Assembly (NCBI RefSeq): GCF_002127655.1
Contig: NZ_NEHB01000027.1
Coordinates: 18,296 to 73,772 of the forward strand
Length of the DNA stretch: 55,477 bases
Direction of reading: 5' to 3'
Source of the DNA: Janthinobacterium sp. GW456P
GTDB lineage: Bacteria; Pseudomonadota; Gammaproteobacteria; Burkholderiales; Burkholderiaceae_D
Shown: piece by piece, positions 7,860-16,994 of the stretch
How positions within the stretch are numbered: position 1 is the first letter of the stretch
Layout of the letters: every line of letters begins with the position of its first letter
The notes under the pieces: model-generated
The model's database searches: none
Seen by the model: only the letters and a program-made list of their open reading frames with translations
Told to the model about the DNA's origin: nothing
Made by a program: the position numbers and the translations under genes

Positions 7860-8918
7860 TCACGACAGTATCTCGCGCAAGGCAGCCATCAAGGCTGCAC
7901 ACTCGCCCACGTTACCGATGCTGATGCGCAAATACTGGCTGATGCGCGGTGCGTTGAAATGGCGCACGATCACGGAGCGGGCGCGCAAGCCGGCCGCCAG
8001 TTGCGCCGCGTCATGCTGCGGATGGCGGGCGAAGACAAAGTTGGCCACGGACGGCAGCACCTCGAATCCCAGTCCCGTCAAATCCGCCGTCAGCTGTTCG
8101 CGGCTGGCGATGACGGCCTGGCGCGTCTGCTGGAAATATTCCTCGTCGTGCAGCGAAGCCACGGCGCCGGCCAAGGCCAGCCGGTCCAGCGGATATGAAT
8201 TGAAACTGTTCTTCACCCGCTCCAGCGCTTCGATCAGGTCCGCATGCCCGAAGGCGCAGCCGACGCGCAAGCCGGCCAGCGAACGCGATTTCGAGAACGT
8301 CTGCACCACCAGCAAGTTCGGATAGCGCTCGACCAAGGCCACGGCGCTTTCGCCGCCGAAATCCACATACGCTTCATCGACCACCACCACGGCATCGGGA
8401 TGCTCGCGCAGCAAGGTTTCCACGCCGGCCAGCGGCAAATCGACGCCCGTGGGCGCATTCGGATTCGGGAAGATGATGGCGCCGCACGGCCCACGGTAGT
8501 CTTGCGGGCGGATGCGCATGGTGTCGTCGAGCGCGACCGTGCGGTAATCGATGCCGTACAGTTTGCAATACACGGGATAGAAGCTGTAGCTGATGTCCGG
8601 GAACAGCAGCGGCGCGTCGTGCTTGAGCAAGGCCATGAAGGCCAGCGCCAGCACTTCGTCGGAACCGTTGCCGACAAACACTTGCGCGCTGTTGAGGCCG
8701 TGGTAATCGGCCAGGGTTTGCTTCAGTTCGCTGGCGGTGGGGTCGGGGTAGAGGCGCAGGCTGTCGTTACCTGCCTCGCGCAGCGCGGCCAGCACCTGCG
8801 GCGACGGGCCGTAGGGGTTTTCGTTGGTGTTGAGTTTCACCAGGTCGGGCAGTTTCGGCTGCTCGCCGGGGACGTAGGGGGTCAGCTCGCTGACGATGTT
8901 GCTCCAGAATCGGCTCAT
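7860..8918 (-). CDS. hisC: Histidinol-phosphate aminotransferase HisC
   Basis: A PLP enzyme of 352 residues converting imidazole-acetol phosphate and glutamate to histidinol phosphate in histidine synthesis. The N-terminal [13 protein letters not shown] motif (residues 28-40) is diagnostic for His[33 protein letters not shown] and the PLP-lysine segment [15 protein letters not shown] follow in order. The length is typical. It stands alone, with no other his gene visible, which is common for a second or dispersed hisC in Burkholderiales. A broader aromatic aminotransferase role cannot be excluded. Start ATG at 8918 is the only sensible one before the conserved region. Confidence 0.94.
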   Translation of the reverse strand: MSRFWSNIVSELTPYVPGEQPKLPDLVKLNTNENPYGPSPQVLAALREAGNDSLRLYPDPTASELKQTLADYHGLNSAQVFVGNGSDEVLALAFMALLKHDAPLLFPDISYSFYPVYCKLYGIDYRTVALDDTMRIRPQDYRGPCGAIIFPNPNAPTGVDLPLAGVETLLREHPDAVVVVDEAYVDFGGESAVALVERYPNLLVVQTFSKSRSLAGLRVGCAFGHADLIEALERVKNSFNSYPLDRLALAGAVASLHDEEYFQQTRQAVIASREQLTADLTGLGFEVLPSVANFVFARHPQHDAAQLAAGLRARSVIVRHFNAPRISQYLRISIGNVGECAALMAALREILS

Positions 8919-9052
8919 TGCTTTTATTGATGGGGGCGGGATGGGAGGGAGTAGATTAACATAGGCTGAGCGGGGTCAAGGTGGAATCCGGGGTGAGGGG
9001 TAGCGTGGGCAGCATCGGTATTGGTATCGGCCCCGGGCAAAGAGGACGCCGC

Positions 9053-9358
9053 ATGAACAGCATGCACAAACTGAGCGATACGCGCTTGCAGCATGGCGCG
9101 CTGACGCAACAGTCACGCCAGCGCAAGATCGATGCGTGACTGCGGGTCGCAGCCAGCCTCAGCGAGCAGATCACCGTCGAATTGCAGACTGCCACAGACC
9201 AGCTACAGGGCGAAGGAATGGCCGACTTGCAGCGCGTGACGGCGCTGGCGCAACGCCTGGCAATCAATAGCAAAGCCATGCGCGATACCCTCGGGACACT
9301 GTTTGACAGCGGTGAAAAAAGCGAGGAGCATGCAGTGACAAGCACGGAGGATTGCGCC
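9053..9358 (+). pseudogene. Disrupted 5' part of the coiled-coil protein gene (in-frame stop)
   Basis: AGAGGA precedes ATG at 9053 by 6 bases, a proper ribosome site. The frame then reads MNSMHKLSDTRLQHGAL and continues to a TGA at 9137. After this stop the same frame stays open without interruption for 199 codons and runs straight into the coiled-coil gene at 9359. The stretch after the stop (LRVAASLSEQ, then MADLQRVTALAQRLA) looks like genuine helical protein. A single CGA-to-TGA change would explain the break. The alternative is a short unrelated ORF followed by untranslated sequence. If the nonsense reading is right, the ancestral protein was about 227 residues, and only its C-terminal 125 residues can still be made. 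Confidence 0.5.
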
Positions 9359-9736
9359 ATGGACGAGCAAGTCAACACGCTGGCAAAAGATATGGCTGGT
9401 GTGAAACTGGACGTTGCTGATTTAAAGGCGGATGTGACTGGACTGAAGGCCGATGTGGCTGACCTCAAGGTGGATGTGACTGGCCTGAAAACCGATGTTG
9501 CCGACCTCAAGGTGGATGTGGCTGGCCTGAAGACGGATGTCGCTGGTCTGAAGGGGGATGTCGGCGTTCTCAAGACGGATGTCGGCGGCCTGAAACTGGA
9601 CCTCGCTGTGGTGCGCTCCAATTATGCGACCAAGTCAGATGTGGCTGAGGCGAAGTCGGCTGTCATCCTGTCGTGTGTGGGGACGATCATTGCCATGTCG
9701 GGCGTCGCGTTTGCGGTGGCCAAGCTCGTGCACTAG
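9359..9736 (+). CDS. Heptad-repeat coiled-coil protein with C-terminal membrane anchor
   Basis: A 125-residue protein of unknown function. After a short head (MDEQVNTLAKDMAGV) come about ten near-perfect 7-residue repeats of the form D-V-x-x-L-K-x (residues 16-85), with V and L at a/d-like positions as in a parallel coiled coil. SNYATKSDVAEAKSA and one hydrophobic transmembrane segment (about residues 101-122) follow. The SNYATK-x-D-V hinge before a C-terminal membrane helix recurs in small coiled-coil proteins of proteobacteria and phages. The start is chosen at ATG 9359 because GGAGG lies 8 bases upstream; the frame is open far upstream. The repeat is also a 21-bp tandem DNA repeat (9405-9611), so copy number may vary between strains. 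Confidence 0.75.
   Translation: MDEQVNTLAKDMAGVKLDVADLKADVTGLKADVADLKVDVTGLKTDVADLKVDVAGLKTDVAGLKGDVGVLKTDVGGLKLDLAVVRSNYATKSDVAEAKSAVILSCVGTIIAMSGVAFAVAKLVH
9405..9611 (+). repeat. 21-bp tandem repeat (minisatellite) inside the coiled-coil gene
   Basis: About ten copies of a 21-base unit of the form gatgtggctgacctcaagg plus two bases run head to tail. Alternate copies are more alike, giving a 42-base higher-order period. Every unit keeps the frame and encodes one heptad, so gain or loss of units changes coiled-coil length without a frameshift. Confidence 0.8.
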
Positions 9737-9860
9737 CTTGTGGTGGCGGGGCGCGCCGTTTAAAGCCTACATGGAGGAAAATACGCCTTGCGCTGCGCGC
9801 TTTGGGCGGTTTTTCTACCTGCATTGGAGACGCTGGTGGCTTGCGGGTGTTCCATGCATA

Positions 9861-9884
9861 AAAAAAGCTCCCTTGCGGGAGCTT
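9861..9884 (-). terminator. Intrinsic terminator of tRNA-Ser copy 1
   Basis: AAGCTCCC (9865-9872), a TTGC loop on the plus strand and GGGAGCTT (9877-9884), followed on the minus strand by six T residues. It starts 13 bases after the tRNA CCA end. Confidence 0.85.
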
Positions 9885-9895
9885 CTCTTATGTAT

Positions 9896-9987
<92 letters not shown>

Positions 9988-10276
9988 GTTTACTGCGGTC
10001 TATTCGTTCAAACTGACGTGTCCGTTTGAACGAGGCGCTATTTTAGCATGGGGATTGTTGGGTTGGGTAGGGGTTTGTTGCTAATCCTGCTTTGAAAAAG
10101 CAGAAACTATATGGGTGATTTGGGGAGCCTCTTGCGAGACGCGAGTTGGCTTTGAGGCTGGGGCCTTGGCGCACGGGTAAAACCGGTTGGGCGATTCGGA
10201 GAGCCCCGCGCAAGTATGCGCGGGGCTTCGAATCCCACGCGTACGCCCCGCAGGGGGCGTACTCCTCTTCGCCGGC
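9988..10276. other. Spacer between the two tRNA-Ser genes with two strong hairpins
   Basis: No convincing gene. It holds a probable tRNA promoter (minus-strand TAAAAT near 10035) and the inverted repeat CGTTCAAAC / GTTTGAACG (10006-10031). A hairpin AGCCCCGCGC / GCGCGGGGCT follows at 10202-10227, and another, TACGCCCC / GGGGCGTA, at 10242-10261. Open frames crossing it are by-products of the tRNA sequences. Confidence 0.6.
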
Positions 10277-10318
10277 ACAAATAAAAAAAGCTCCCGCAAG
10301 GGAGCTTTTTTTATTTGT
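10277..10318. terminator. Perfect 19-bp inverted-repeat terminator after tRNA-Ser copy 2
   Basis: A 19-base arm (10277-10295), a GCAA loop and the exact complementary arm (10300-10318) include a 7-base A run on one side and a 7-base T run on the other, so it can terminate in both directions. It starts 2 bases after the CCA of tRNA-Ser copy 2 on the minus strand. Its core AAGCTCCC / GGGAGCTT is the same as in the terminator of copy 1. Confidence 0.85.
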
Positions 10319-10410
<92 letters not shown>

Positions 10411-10520
10411 ATTTGCTGCGGTCTTTTCCCGCATTGCTGCGAGAAGGCAAGATTATAGCAGCCGTTTGAGAAAATGGAAGGACTATTTTTGCCCTCCATT
10501 GCAGCGGCTACCTGAGCCTT

Positions 10521-11843
<1,323 letters not shown>

Positions 11844-11945
11844 TCATTGTACCAAGACCCGTTCAGTTCTCTATGAGTTTTGCGCATGGCCCGCCATCGT
11901 CATGGCAGCATGGCCGGGCACTCGCGCCCGCTTTACGGCGGATGC

Positions 11946-12149
11946 TTAAATGAAAGCGGCTTTTTCGGCAGCGGTCAGGCGGCGGGCGCTGACGGTGACG
12001 ACGGGCATGGTGCTGTCGGCGGCCTTGGCAATCAGGGTCGACGTGGCGCTCACTTCCACCGTATTGGCGCCGGCGGTGGCGAAGCTGCTGCCGATGGCCA
12101 GGACGGCGGCGGCGATAAAGGCGATTTCCATGTTTTTCAGTGCGTTCAT
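11946..12149 (-). CDS. Small secreted or periplasmic protein, 67 residues, unknown function
   Basis: The ORF starts at ATG 12149 with AGGAG 8 bases upstream. It encodes MNALKNMEIAFIAAAVLAIG followed by SSFATAGA, a typical signal peptide with probable cleavage near residue 28. The mature part is about 40 residues (ANTVEVSATSTLIAKAADST, then a basic PVVTVSARRLTAAEKAAFI tail). I recognise no family. It lies alone between serS and the MocR regulator. The good ribosome site and signal peptide make it more than a chance ORF. Confidence 0.6.
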   Translation of the reverse strand: MNALKNMEIAFIAAAVLAIGSSFATAGANTVEVSATSTLIAKAADSTMPVVTVSARRLTAAEKAAFI

Positions 12150-12298
12150 GATGTGACTCCTGGTTAGTTTGCGTCGTTGACTGCTGCTGGTATGGTGCTA
12201 CTTTAGCCAACGACGGCAAACAAGGCCACTGGCTTGCGACCAGCGGCGAAAAACAGGGAGCGAACGGTGAAAATGGGGCACTGAAACGCAAAGAATAG

Positions 12299-13720
12299 TT
12301 ACAAGGCCTCATGCACCAGGCGGCCCAGGCGGCCGATGGCCTGCTCGATGCGCGGCGTCCAGGCATTGCCGCAATTGAGGCGCAGATAATTGCCGAACTT
12401 GCCCGAAGCCGAGAACAGCTGGCCCGGCATATACGCCACGCCGTCGGCGATGGCTTGCCCATGCAGGGCCAGCGCATCGATCTGCGGCGGCATCTGCACC
12501 CACAGCACGAAACCGCCCTGCGGCTCGGACAGCATGCACTCAAGCGGAAAGCTGGCCGCCACGGCATCGGACATGCGCGCGATGCGCTGCACCAGCGTGC
12601 GCCGCATCTTGCGCAGCTGCTGGTCGTAGCTGCTGCCCTCCAAAAAGTCGGCCAGCACGGCCTGGAAGAAATGGCTGGTGGCGCCGCTCGACACGGTTTT
12701 GAGCAAGGCCACCTCCTGCGCGAAGCGTCCGGCCAGCACGTAGCCGACGCGCGAGGCGGGCGTGATGGCCTTGGAAAACGAGGAGCACAATAAAACGTTG
12801 CCGCTCGTATCGTAGGCTTTCACGGGCCACGGGCGCTGCGGTGCAAAGCACAGATCGCCATACACATCGTCTTCCACCAGCGGAATATTGAATTCCGACA
12901 GCAGCCCCGCCAGCCGCTTCTTGTTCGCTTCCGGCATGACGCAGCCGAGCGGATTATTCGCGTTCGGCACGAACAGGCACGCTTGCACGAGGCCGGCGCG
13001 CAAGGCCAGCTCCAGCGCATCGAGCGACGGCCCCGTCTTCGCGTCGGTGGGAATTTCCAGCGCCTTCATGCCCAGGCTTTCGATCATCTGCAGCAGCACG
13101 AAATACGTGGCCGACTCGATGGCGATGGTGTCGCCCGGTCTGGCGACGGCGCGCAGGCACAGGCTGATCGCTTCCGTGCAGGAATTTGTCACGACGATTT
13201 CGCGCGGGTCCAGCTTGCCCCAGTCCAGCGCGCGGCGCGCCACCTGGCGCAAAAAATTGCCTTCGCTGACGTCGTAGCAGCTGACCTTGCTCAATAACGC
13301 CGGCTCGCGCCGCGCCACCGCGCTGATGGTGCGCTGCATGCGCTTGATCGGCAATATTTCGTCGGGAGGCCAGGCCGTGCCCAGCTGCACGATAGCGGGT
13401 GCCTCGTTTTCCTTCAGCACGCGCATCAACAGGTTGTTGATGCCGACAAAGGCCGGCTCCTTCAGATGCTGCGCGTCCGCGCTGCATGGCCGGCGCGGCG
13501 CGCGGTGGCGCACGAAATAGCCGGACTGGGGCCGGGCATCGACCTGCCCCCGGTCTTCCATCAGGCGCAAGGCTTGCATCACCGTACTGACGGAAATGCG
13601 CTTTTGCTGCGCCAGGTGGCGGATCGACGGCAGGCGGTCGCCGGGCGCGAACACGCGCGCGTCGATCAGGGCGCCCAGCTCATTGGCCAGGTGCTCGTAC
13701 AGGTTCAATTGCGCGCTCAT
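12299..13720 (-). CDS. MocR-type regulator: GntR HTH fused to PLP-dependent aminotransferase domain (first copy)
   Basis: A 473-residue transcription factor. Residues 1-75 form a GntR winged helix (APGDRLPSIRHLAQQKRISV, then STVMQALRLMEDRGQV). From about residue 110 a fold-type I aminotransferase-like domain follows with NPLG, the VEDDVYGDL segment and SSFSKAITPASRVGY carrying the PLP lysine. MocR proteins bind PLP or amino acid derivatives to control nearby operons (PdxR, GabR and TauR are examples). I choose ATG 13720 because AAGGG is well spaced there; the ATG at 13726 directly abuts it. It is divergent from the DUF2917-epimerase pair, which it may control. Ligand unknown. Confidence 0.92.
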   Translation of the reverse strand: MSAQLNLYEHLANELGALIDARVFAPGDRLPSIRHLAQQKRISVSTVMQALRLMEDRGQVDARPQSGYFVRHRAPRRPCSADAQHLKEPAFVGINNLLMRVLKENEAPAIVQLGTAWPPDEILPIKRMQRTISAVARREPALLSKVSCYDVSEGNFLRQVARRALDWGKLDPREIVVTNSCTEAISLCLRAVARPGDTIAIESATYFVLLQMIESLGMKALEIPTDAKTGPSLDALELALRAGLVQACLFVPNANNPLGCVMPEANKKRLAGLLSEFNIPLVEDDVYGDLCFAPQRPWPVKAYDTSGNVLLCSSFSKAITPASRVGYVLAGRFAQEVALLKTVSSGATSHFFQAVLADFLEGSSYDQQLRKMRRTLVQRIARMSDAVAASFPLECMLSEPQGGFVLWVQMPPQIDALALHGQAIADGVAYMPGQLFSASGKFGNYLRLNCGNAWTPRIEQAIGRLGRLVHEAL

Positions 13721-13781
13721 GTTCATCCCTTCAGTATGCGGCTGGCGCGCGCGGCACGCACAGATACAGTTGCCCGTTTTT

Positions 13782-13816
13782 TTGACAAGCACAGTGTACG
13801 ACGAAGCACACTGTAT
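13782..13816. promoter_or_regulatory. Candidate MocR operator and promoter region
   Basis: Two near-identical direct repeats, AAGCACAGTGTA (13788-13799) and AAGCACACTGTA (13805-13816), lie 17 bases apart. They also contain an inverted repeat ACAGTGT / ACACTGT (13791-13797, 13808-13814). The first repeat follows TTGACA (13782-13787) on the plus strand. On the minus strand TTGTCA, a 16-base spacer and TATCTG could drive the regulator. Paired direct repeats are usual MocR operators. Confidence 0.5.
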
Positions 13817-13900
13817 GCATGACAATTTCGTTTTCCTGCATCTGTCATGGTTCAAGGCAAGCGCCTAAGCTGTTCCTGTCAGCACAACAGGAGCGATGCC

Positions 13901-14191
13901 ATGCATACCGACCACGAATTACGAAGCGAACGGCCCTTGCGCCTGGAAAAAGCGCGCGCCACGGTCATCGAATGCCTGTCCGGCACGGCCTGGATCACGG
14001 CCTATGCCCAGTTCGACGATTACGTGCTGCGCAGCGGCGAACGCTATACGATACCGAACGACGGCCTGGTGCTGGTCGAAGCCGTGGGCAGCGGACGCAT
14101 CCGCGTGCATGGGACGGCCGCACCGCGCCCCGCCCTGCTGCGTTGGCTGAGCCTGGCACTGCCTCACACACTCAGCACAAGGAATACATGA
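13901..14191 (+). CDS. DUF2917 domain protein
   Basis: A 96-residue protein of the DUF2917 family, common in Burkholderiales and of unknown function. It begins MHTDHELRSERPLRLEKARA and has the characteristic pattern of short beta strands: CLSGTAWITAYAQFDDYVLR, then SGERYTIPNDGLVLVEAVG, resembling a small cupin-like barrel. No signal peptide. CAGGAG lies 8 bases before the ATG at 13901. Its stop overlaps the start of the next gene by 4 bases (ATGA), so the two are probably translated together. Confidence 0.8.
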   Translation: MHTDHELRSERPLRLEKARATVIECLSGTAWITAYAQFDDYVLRSGERYTIPNDGLVLVEAVGSGRIRVHGTAAPRPALLRWLSLALPHTLSTRNT

Positions 14192-14943
14192 CTAAAGAAT
14201 CACTGCGTCAAGCACCACCACTGCGCGTCCTCGTCACGGGCGCCGCCGGCATCATCGGCACCGCTTTCTGGAAGCGCCGGCACGGGGAATTCTCCCTGCG
14301 GCTGGCCGACCTGCACACGCAAGGGCTGACATCGGCGCCCTGCCCGTCCATGCAACTCGATGTCCGCGACCATGCCGCCTGCCTGGCCGCCTGCGCCGAT
14401 ATTGATGTGGTGCTGCACCTGGCCGGCGTGCCGCACGCCGGCGCCGATTTCGATACGCAATTGCTGCAGCCGAACATCGTCGGCACGCACAACCTCTTCC
14501 GCGCGGCACAGGCGCAGGGTGTCAAAAGAGTGGTGTTTGCCAGCAGCGCGCAAGCCGTGGAAGGCTACCCGCTGGATATGCAGGTGCAGGAAAGCATGCC
14601 GGCGCGTCCCGCCAATATGTATGGCGCCAGCAAGGCCTTTGGCGAAGGCGTGGCCTCGGCCTTCGCGCACCAGCATGGCATGACGGCGATCGCCGTGCGC
14701 ATCGCCAACGTGGCCCACTTTGCGCCAGGCCAGCAGCACAGCGCGCGCGACGTGGCCGCCTTCATCAGCGAGCGCGACGTGGTACAGCTGCTGGCCCGCT
14801 GCATCGCGGCCGACGTGCCGCCCGGCTACCACGTCGTGCATGGGGTGTCGGACAACCGCTACAAGCGGCTGTCGATTGAAGCGACGCGCCGGCTGGTCGG
14901 CTACGCGCCGCAAGACGACGGCTTTACATTACTGGGCCTGTAG
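14188..14943 (+). CDS. NAD-dependent epimerase/dehydratase family protein (extended SDR, uronate dehydrogenase-like)
   Basis: A 251-residue short-chain dehydrogenase-like enzyme. VLVTGAAGIIG near residue 15 is the NAD-binding glycine motif, DVVLHLAGVPH near residue 75 is the central strand, and YGASKAFGE carries the catalytic Tyr-x3-Lys. The short length and the AGVPH / YGASK combination resemble hexuronate dehydrogenases, but the substrate cannot be read from sequence. The start ATG 14188 overlaps the DUF2917 stop and has AAGGA upstream. The pair is divergent from a MocR regulator, with a candidate operator between them. Confidence 0.85.
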   Translation: MTKESLRQAPPLRVLVTGAAGIIGTAFWKRRHGEFSLRLADLHTQGLTSAPCPSMQLDVRDHAACLAACADIDVVLHLAGVPHAGADFDTQLLQPNIVGTHNLFRAAQAQGVKRVVFASSAQAVEGYPLDMQVQESMPARPANMYGASKAFGEGVASAFAHQHGMTAIAVRIANVAHFAPGQQHSARDVAAFISERDVVQLLARCIAADVPPGYHVVHGVSDNRYKRLSIEATRRLVGYAPQDDGFTLLGL

Positions 14944-14955
14944 TCTCAGCCCGCT

Positions 14956-16263
14956 TTAACTTTTTCCCGCCTTCCTGTCCAGCTCGCGCAGCCAGGCCAG
15001 CTTGTCGGCGATCTTGCTTTCCAGGCCGCGCGGCACGGGCTGGTACCAGCCCGGTTCCGCCATGCCGTCCGGGAAATACGTTTCGCCGGCCGCATACGCA
15101 TCGGGTTCGTCGTGCGCATAGCGGTAGGCGTGGCCGTAGCCGAGTTCCTTCATCAATTTCGTCGGCGCATTGCGCAAGTGCACGGGCACTTCCTTTGATT
15201 TATCCTTCTTGACGAAGGCCATGGCCGTGTTGAACGCGTTGTAGCCGGCATTGCTTTTCGCCGCAATCGCCAGGTAGATCACTGCCTGGCCCAGCGCCAG
15301 CTCGCCTTCGGGCGAACCGAGGCGTTCATACGTTTCGGCCGCGTCGTTGACCATGGTCAAGGCGCGGGGGTCGGCCAGGCCGATGTCTTCCCAGGCCATG
15401 CGCACGATGCGGCGCGACAGGTAGCGCGGATCGGCGCCGCCGTCGATCATGCGGCAAAACCAGTACAGGGCCGCATCGGGATTCGAGCCGCGCACGGACT
15501 TGTGCAGGGCGGAAATCTGGTCATAGAAATTGTCGCCGCCCTTGTCGAAGCGGCGCGAATTCAAGGTCAGCGCATTGTCGACGAAGGCCGCGTCGATGGT
15601 GGTCGTGCCCGTCGAGCTGGCGGCCGTCTCGGCCTGTTCCAGCAAATTCAAAAAGCGCCGCGCATCGCCATCCGCGTAGCCGATCAGGGTGTCGGCCGCC
15701 GCCTCGTCGAAGCTCAAGTGCGTCAGCGCCGTGCTTTGCGCCTTGGCCAGCAGCTGCTTCATCTCATCTTCGTTAAGCGATTTCAATACATATACTTGCG
15801 CGCGCGACAGCAGCGCCGAGTTCACTTCAAAGCTGGGGTTTTCGGTGGTGGCGCCGATGAACGTCACCAGACCCGATTCGACGAAAGGCAGCAAGGCGTC
15901 CTGTTGCGATTTATTAAAGCGATGGATCTCATCGACGAACAGCAAGGTGTGCTTGCCGAACTGATCCAGGCTATGGCGGGCCTGGTCCATGGCTGCGCGG
16001 ATATCCTTGACGCCAGCAAACACGGCGGACAGGGCGATGAATTCGCTGTCAAAAGCGTTTGCCATCAGGCGCGCCAAGGTCGTCTTGCCCACGCCGGGCG
16101 GCCCCCATAAAATCATCGAGTGGGCCTTGCCCGCCTCGAACGCCAGGCGCAACGGCTTGCCCGCGCCCAGCAGATGCGTCTGGCCGATGACTTCGTTCAG
16201 CGTGGCCGGCCGCAAGGCTTCGGCCAACGGCTGGCGCGGTGCGGTGGAAAAGAGATCCGCCAT
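14956..16263 (-). CDS. rarA: Replication-associated recombination protein RarA (MgsA)
   Basis: A 435-residue AAA+ ATPase related to clamp-loader subunits and eukaryotic WRNIP1, acting at stalled replication forks with SSB. Visible are [17 protein letters not shown] at the N terminus, Walker [17 protein letters not shown], Walker [19 protein letters not shown], sensor 1 [20 protein letters not shown], and the C-terminal tetramerisation region. I choose ATG 16263 (MADLF), the normal family start, over 16287. It follows lolA on the same strand with a 70-base gap, the conserved betaproteobacterial order ftsK-lolA-rarA. Confidence 0.96.
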   Translation of the reverse strand: MADLFSTAPRQPLAEALRPATLNEVIGQTHLLGAGKPLRLAFEAGKAHSMILWGPPGVGKTTLARLMANAFDSEFIALSAVFAGVKDIRAAMDQARHSLDQFGKHTLLFVDEIHRFNKSQQDALLPFVESGLVTFIGATTENPSFEVNSALLSRAQVYVLKSLNEDEMKQLLAKAQSTALTHLSFDEAAADTLIGYADGDARRFLNLLEQAETAASSTGTTTIDAAFVDNALTLNSRRFDKGGDNFYDQISALHKSVRGSNPDAALYWFCRMIDGGADPRYLSRRIVRMAWEDIGLADPRALTMVNDAAETYERLGSPEGELALGQAVIYLAIAAKSNAGYNAFNTAMAFVKKDKSKEVPVHLRNAPTKLMKELGYGHAYRYAHDEPDAYAAGETYFPDGMAEPGWYQPVPRGLESKIADKLAWLRELDRKAGKS

Positions 16264-16333
16264 AGTATGTACCCAGTAAGAATGCAAAGGCCCCGCATCG
16301 CTGCGAGGCCGGCCAACAGCAAAACGTCAACAA

Positions 16334-16990
16334 TCAGTTATTAATGACGTCCGCGCCTTTTGGCATCACGAATTTGAAATGGTTCGCGGCCAGCGCGGGA
16401 TTTTTCTGGAAATTCTTGAACGCCAGCACCGACGTCTGCCCGAACGAATCGCGCAATTCCATCGCTTCCGGCACGCCGTTGCGCAGGCCGATGGTGATTT
16501 CGTCGAAGGTCGTGTCCTTGGCTTTCGGCGTGGCCTTCAGCCATTCCAGCCCATCGCGCGTGCCCGCTTCGGCCAGGGTGAAATTCTTTTCCAAATCATT
16601 GCTGCCGAACAGAATGGCTGCCGGCGAGGAACCGAGCGCGTCGCCCAGCTTCTTGACCGTCACCTGGCTCAAGTCCTTGTCGTAGATATACAACTTGTCG
16701 CCATCGGCTTGCAGCAATTGCTCGTACGGTTTCAGGTAAGTCCAGATGAACTTGCCTGGACGGGCGAATTCGAACGTACCGCTGGCCGGCGTCGAGACTT
16801 TCGCTTTGCCGCCGGCGTCCGCCTTCTTCACTTGCCGCTGCACGAACTCGCCCTTGGCCGACTTGGTGCCGGCGGCAAAGGCCTTGAATTGCTCCAGGGC
16901 GCTGGCCGAGGCGCTGGCCGCGAACAGCAGGCCGCAGGCGACGCTGGCCGCGCCGATCATCATTTTTGCTGCGAAAGTCGTATTCTTCAT
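16334..16990 (-). CDS. lolA: Outer-membrane lipoprotein carrier protein LolA
   Basis: The periplasmic chaperone that takes lipoproteins from LolCDE to LolB. It is 218 residues long with a signal peptide [20 protein letters not shown] through ASASA. The mature part begins [20 protein letters not shown] and shows the LolA pattern [20 protein letters not shown] near residue 75. It starts only 4 bases after the ftsK stop codon, so it is very likely cotranscribed with ftsK. The weak GGGTAACGGA before the ATG partly overlaps the ftsK end. Confidence 0.95.
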   Translation of the reverse strand: MKNTTFAAKMMIGAASVACGLLFAASASASALEQFKAFAAGTKSAKGEFVQRQVKKADAGGKAKVSTPASGTFEFARPGKFIWTYLKPYEQLLQADGDKLYIYDKDLSQVTVKKLGDALGSSPAAILFGSNDLEKNFTLAEAGTRDGLEWLKATPKAKDTTFDEITIGLRNGVPEAMELRDSFGQTSVLAFKNFQKNPALAANHFKFVMPKGADVINN

Positions 16991-16994
16991 TCCG

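Noticed and set aside
9405..9611. CRISPR array
   Set aside because: The repeats are contiguous 21-mers with no spacers and encode protein heptads.
8956..9621. Minus-strand ORF with Thr-Ser-Val-x-Arg repeats opposite the coiled-coil gene
   Set aside because: The repeats are the antisense reading of the 21-bp minisatellite; the plus strand has the ribosome site, heptads and membrane helix.
9359..9736. Coiled-coil gene as a prophage holin or tail-fibre fragment
   Set aside because: The heptads plus C-terminal helix recall XhlA-like proteins, but no lysis, tail or integrase gene is nearby.
10202..10261. Possible third, degraded tRNA between the tRNA-Ser copies
   Set aside because: TTCGAATCCC-like sequence resembles a T arm, but no acceptor or anticodon stem can be paired with it.
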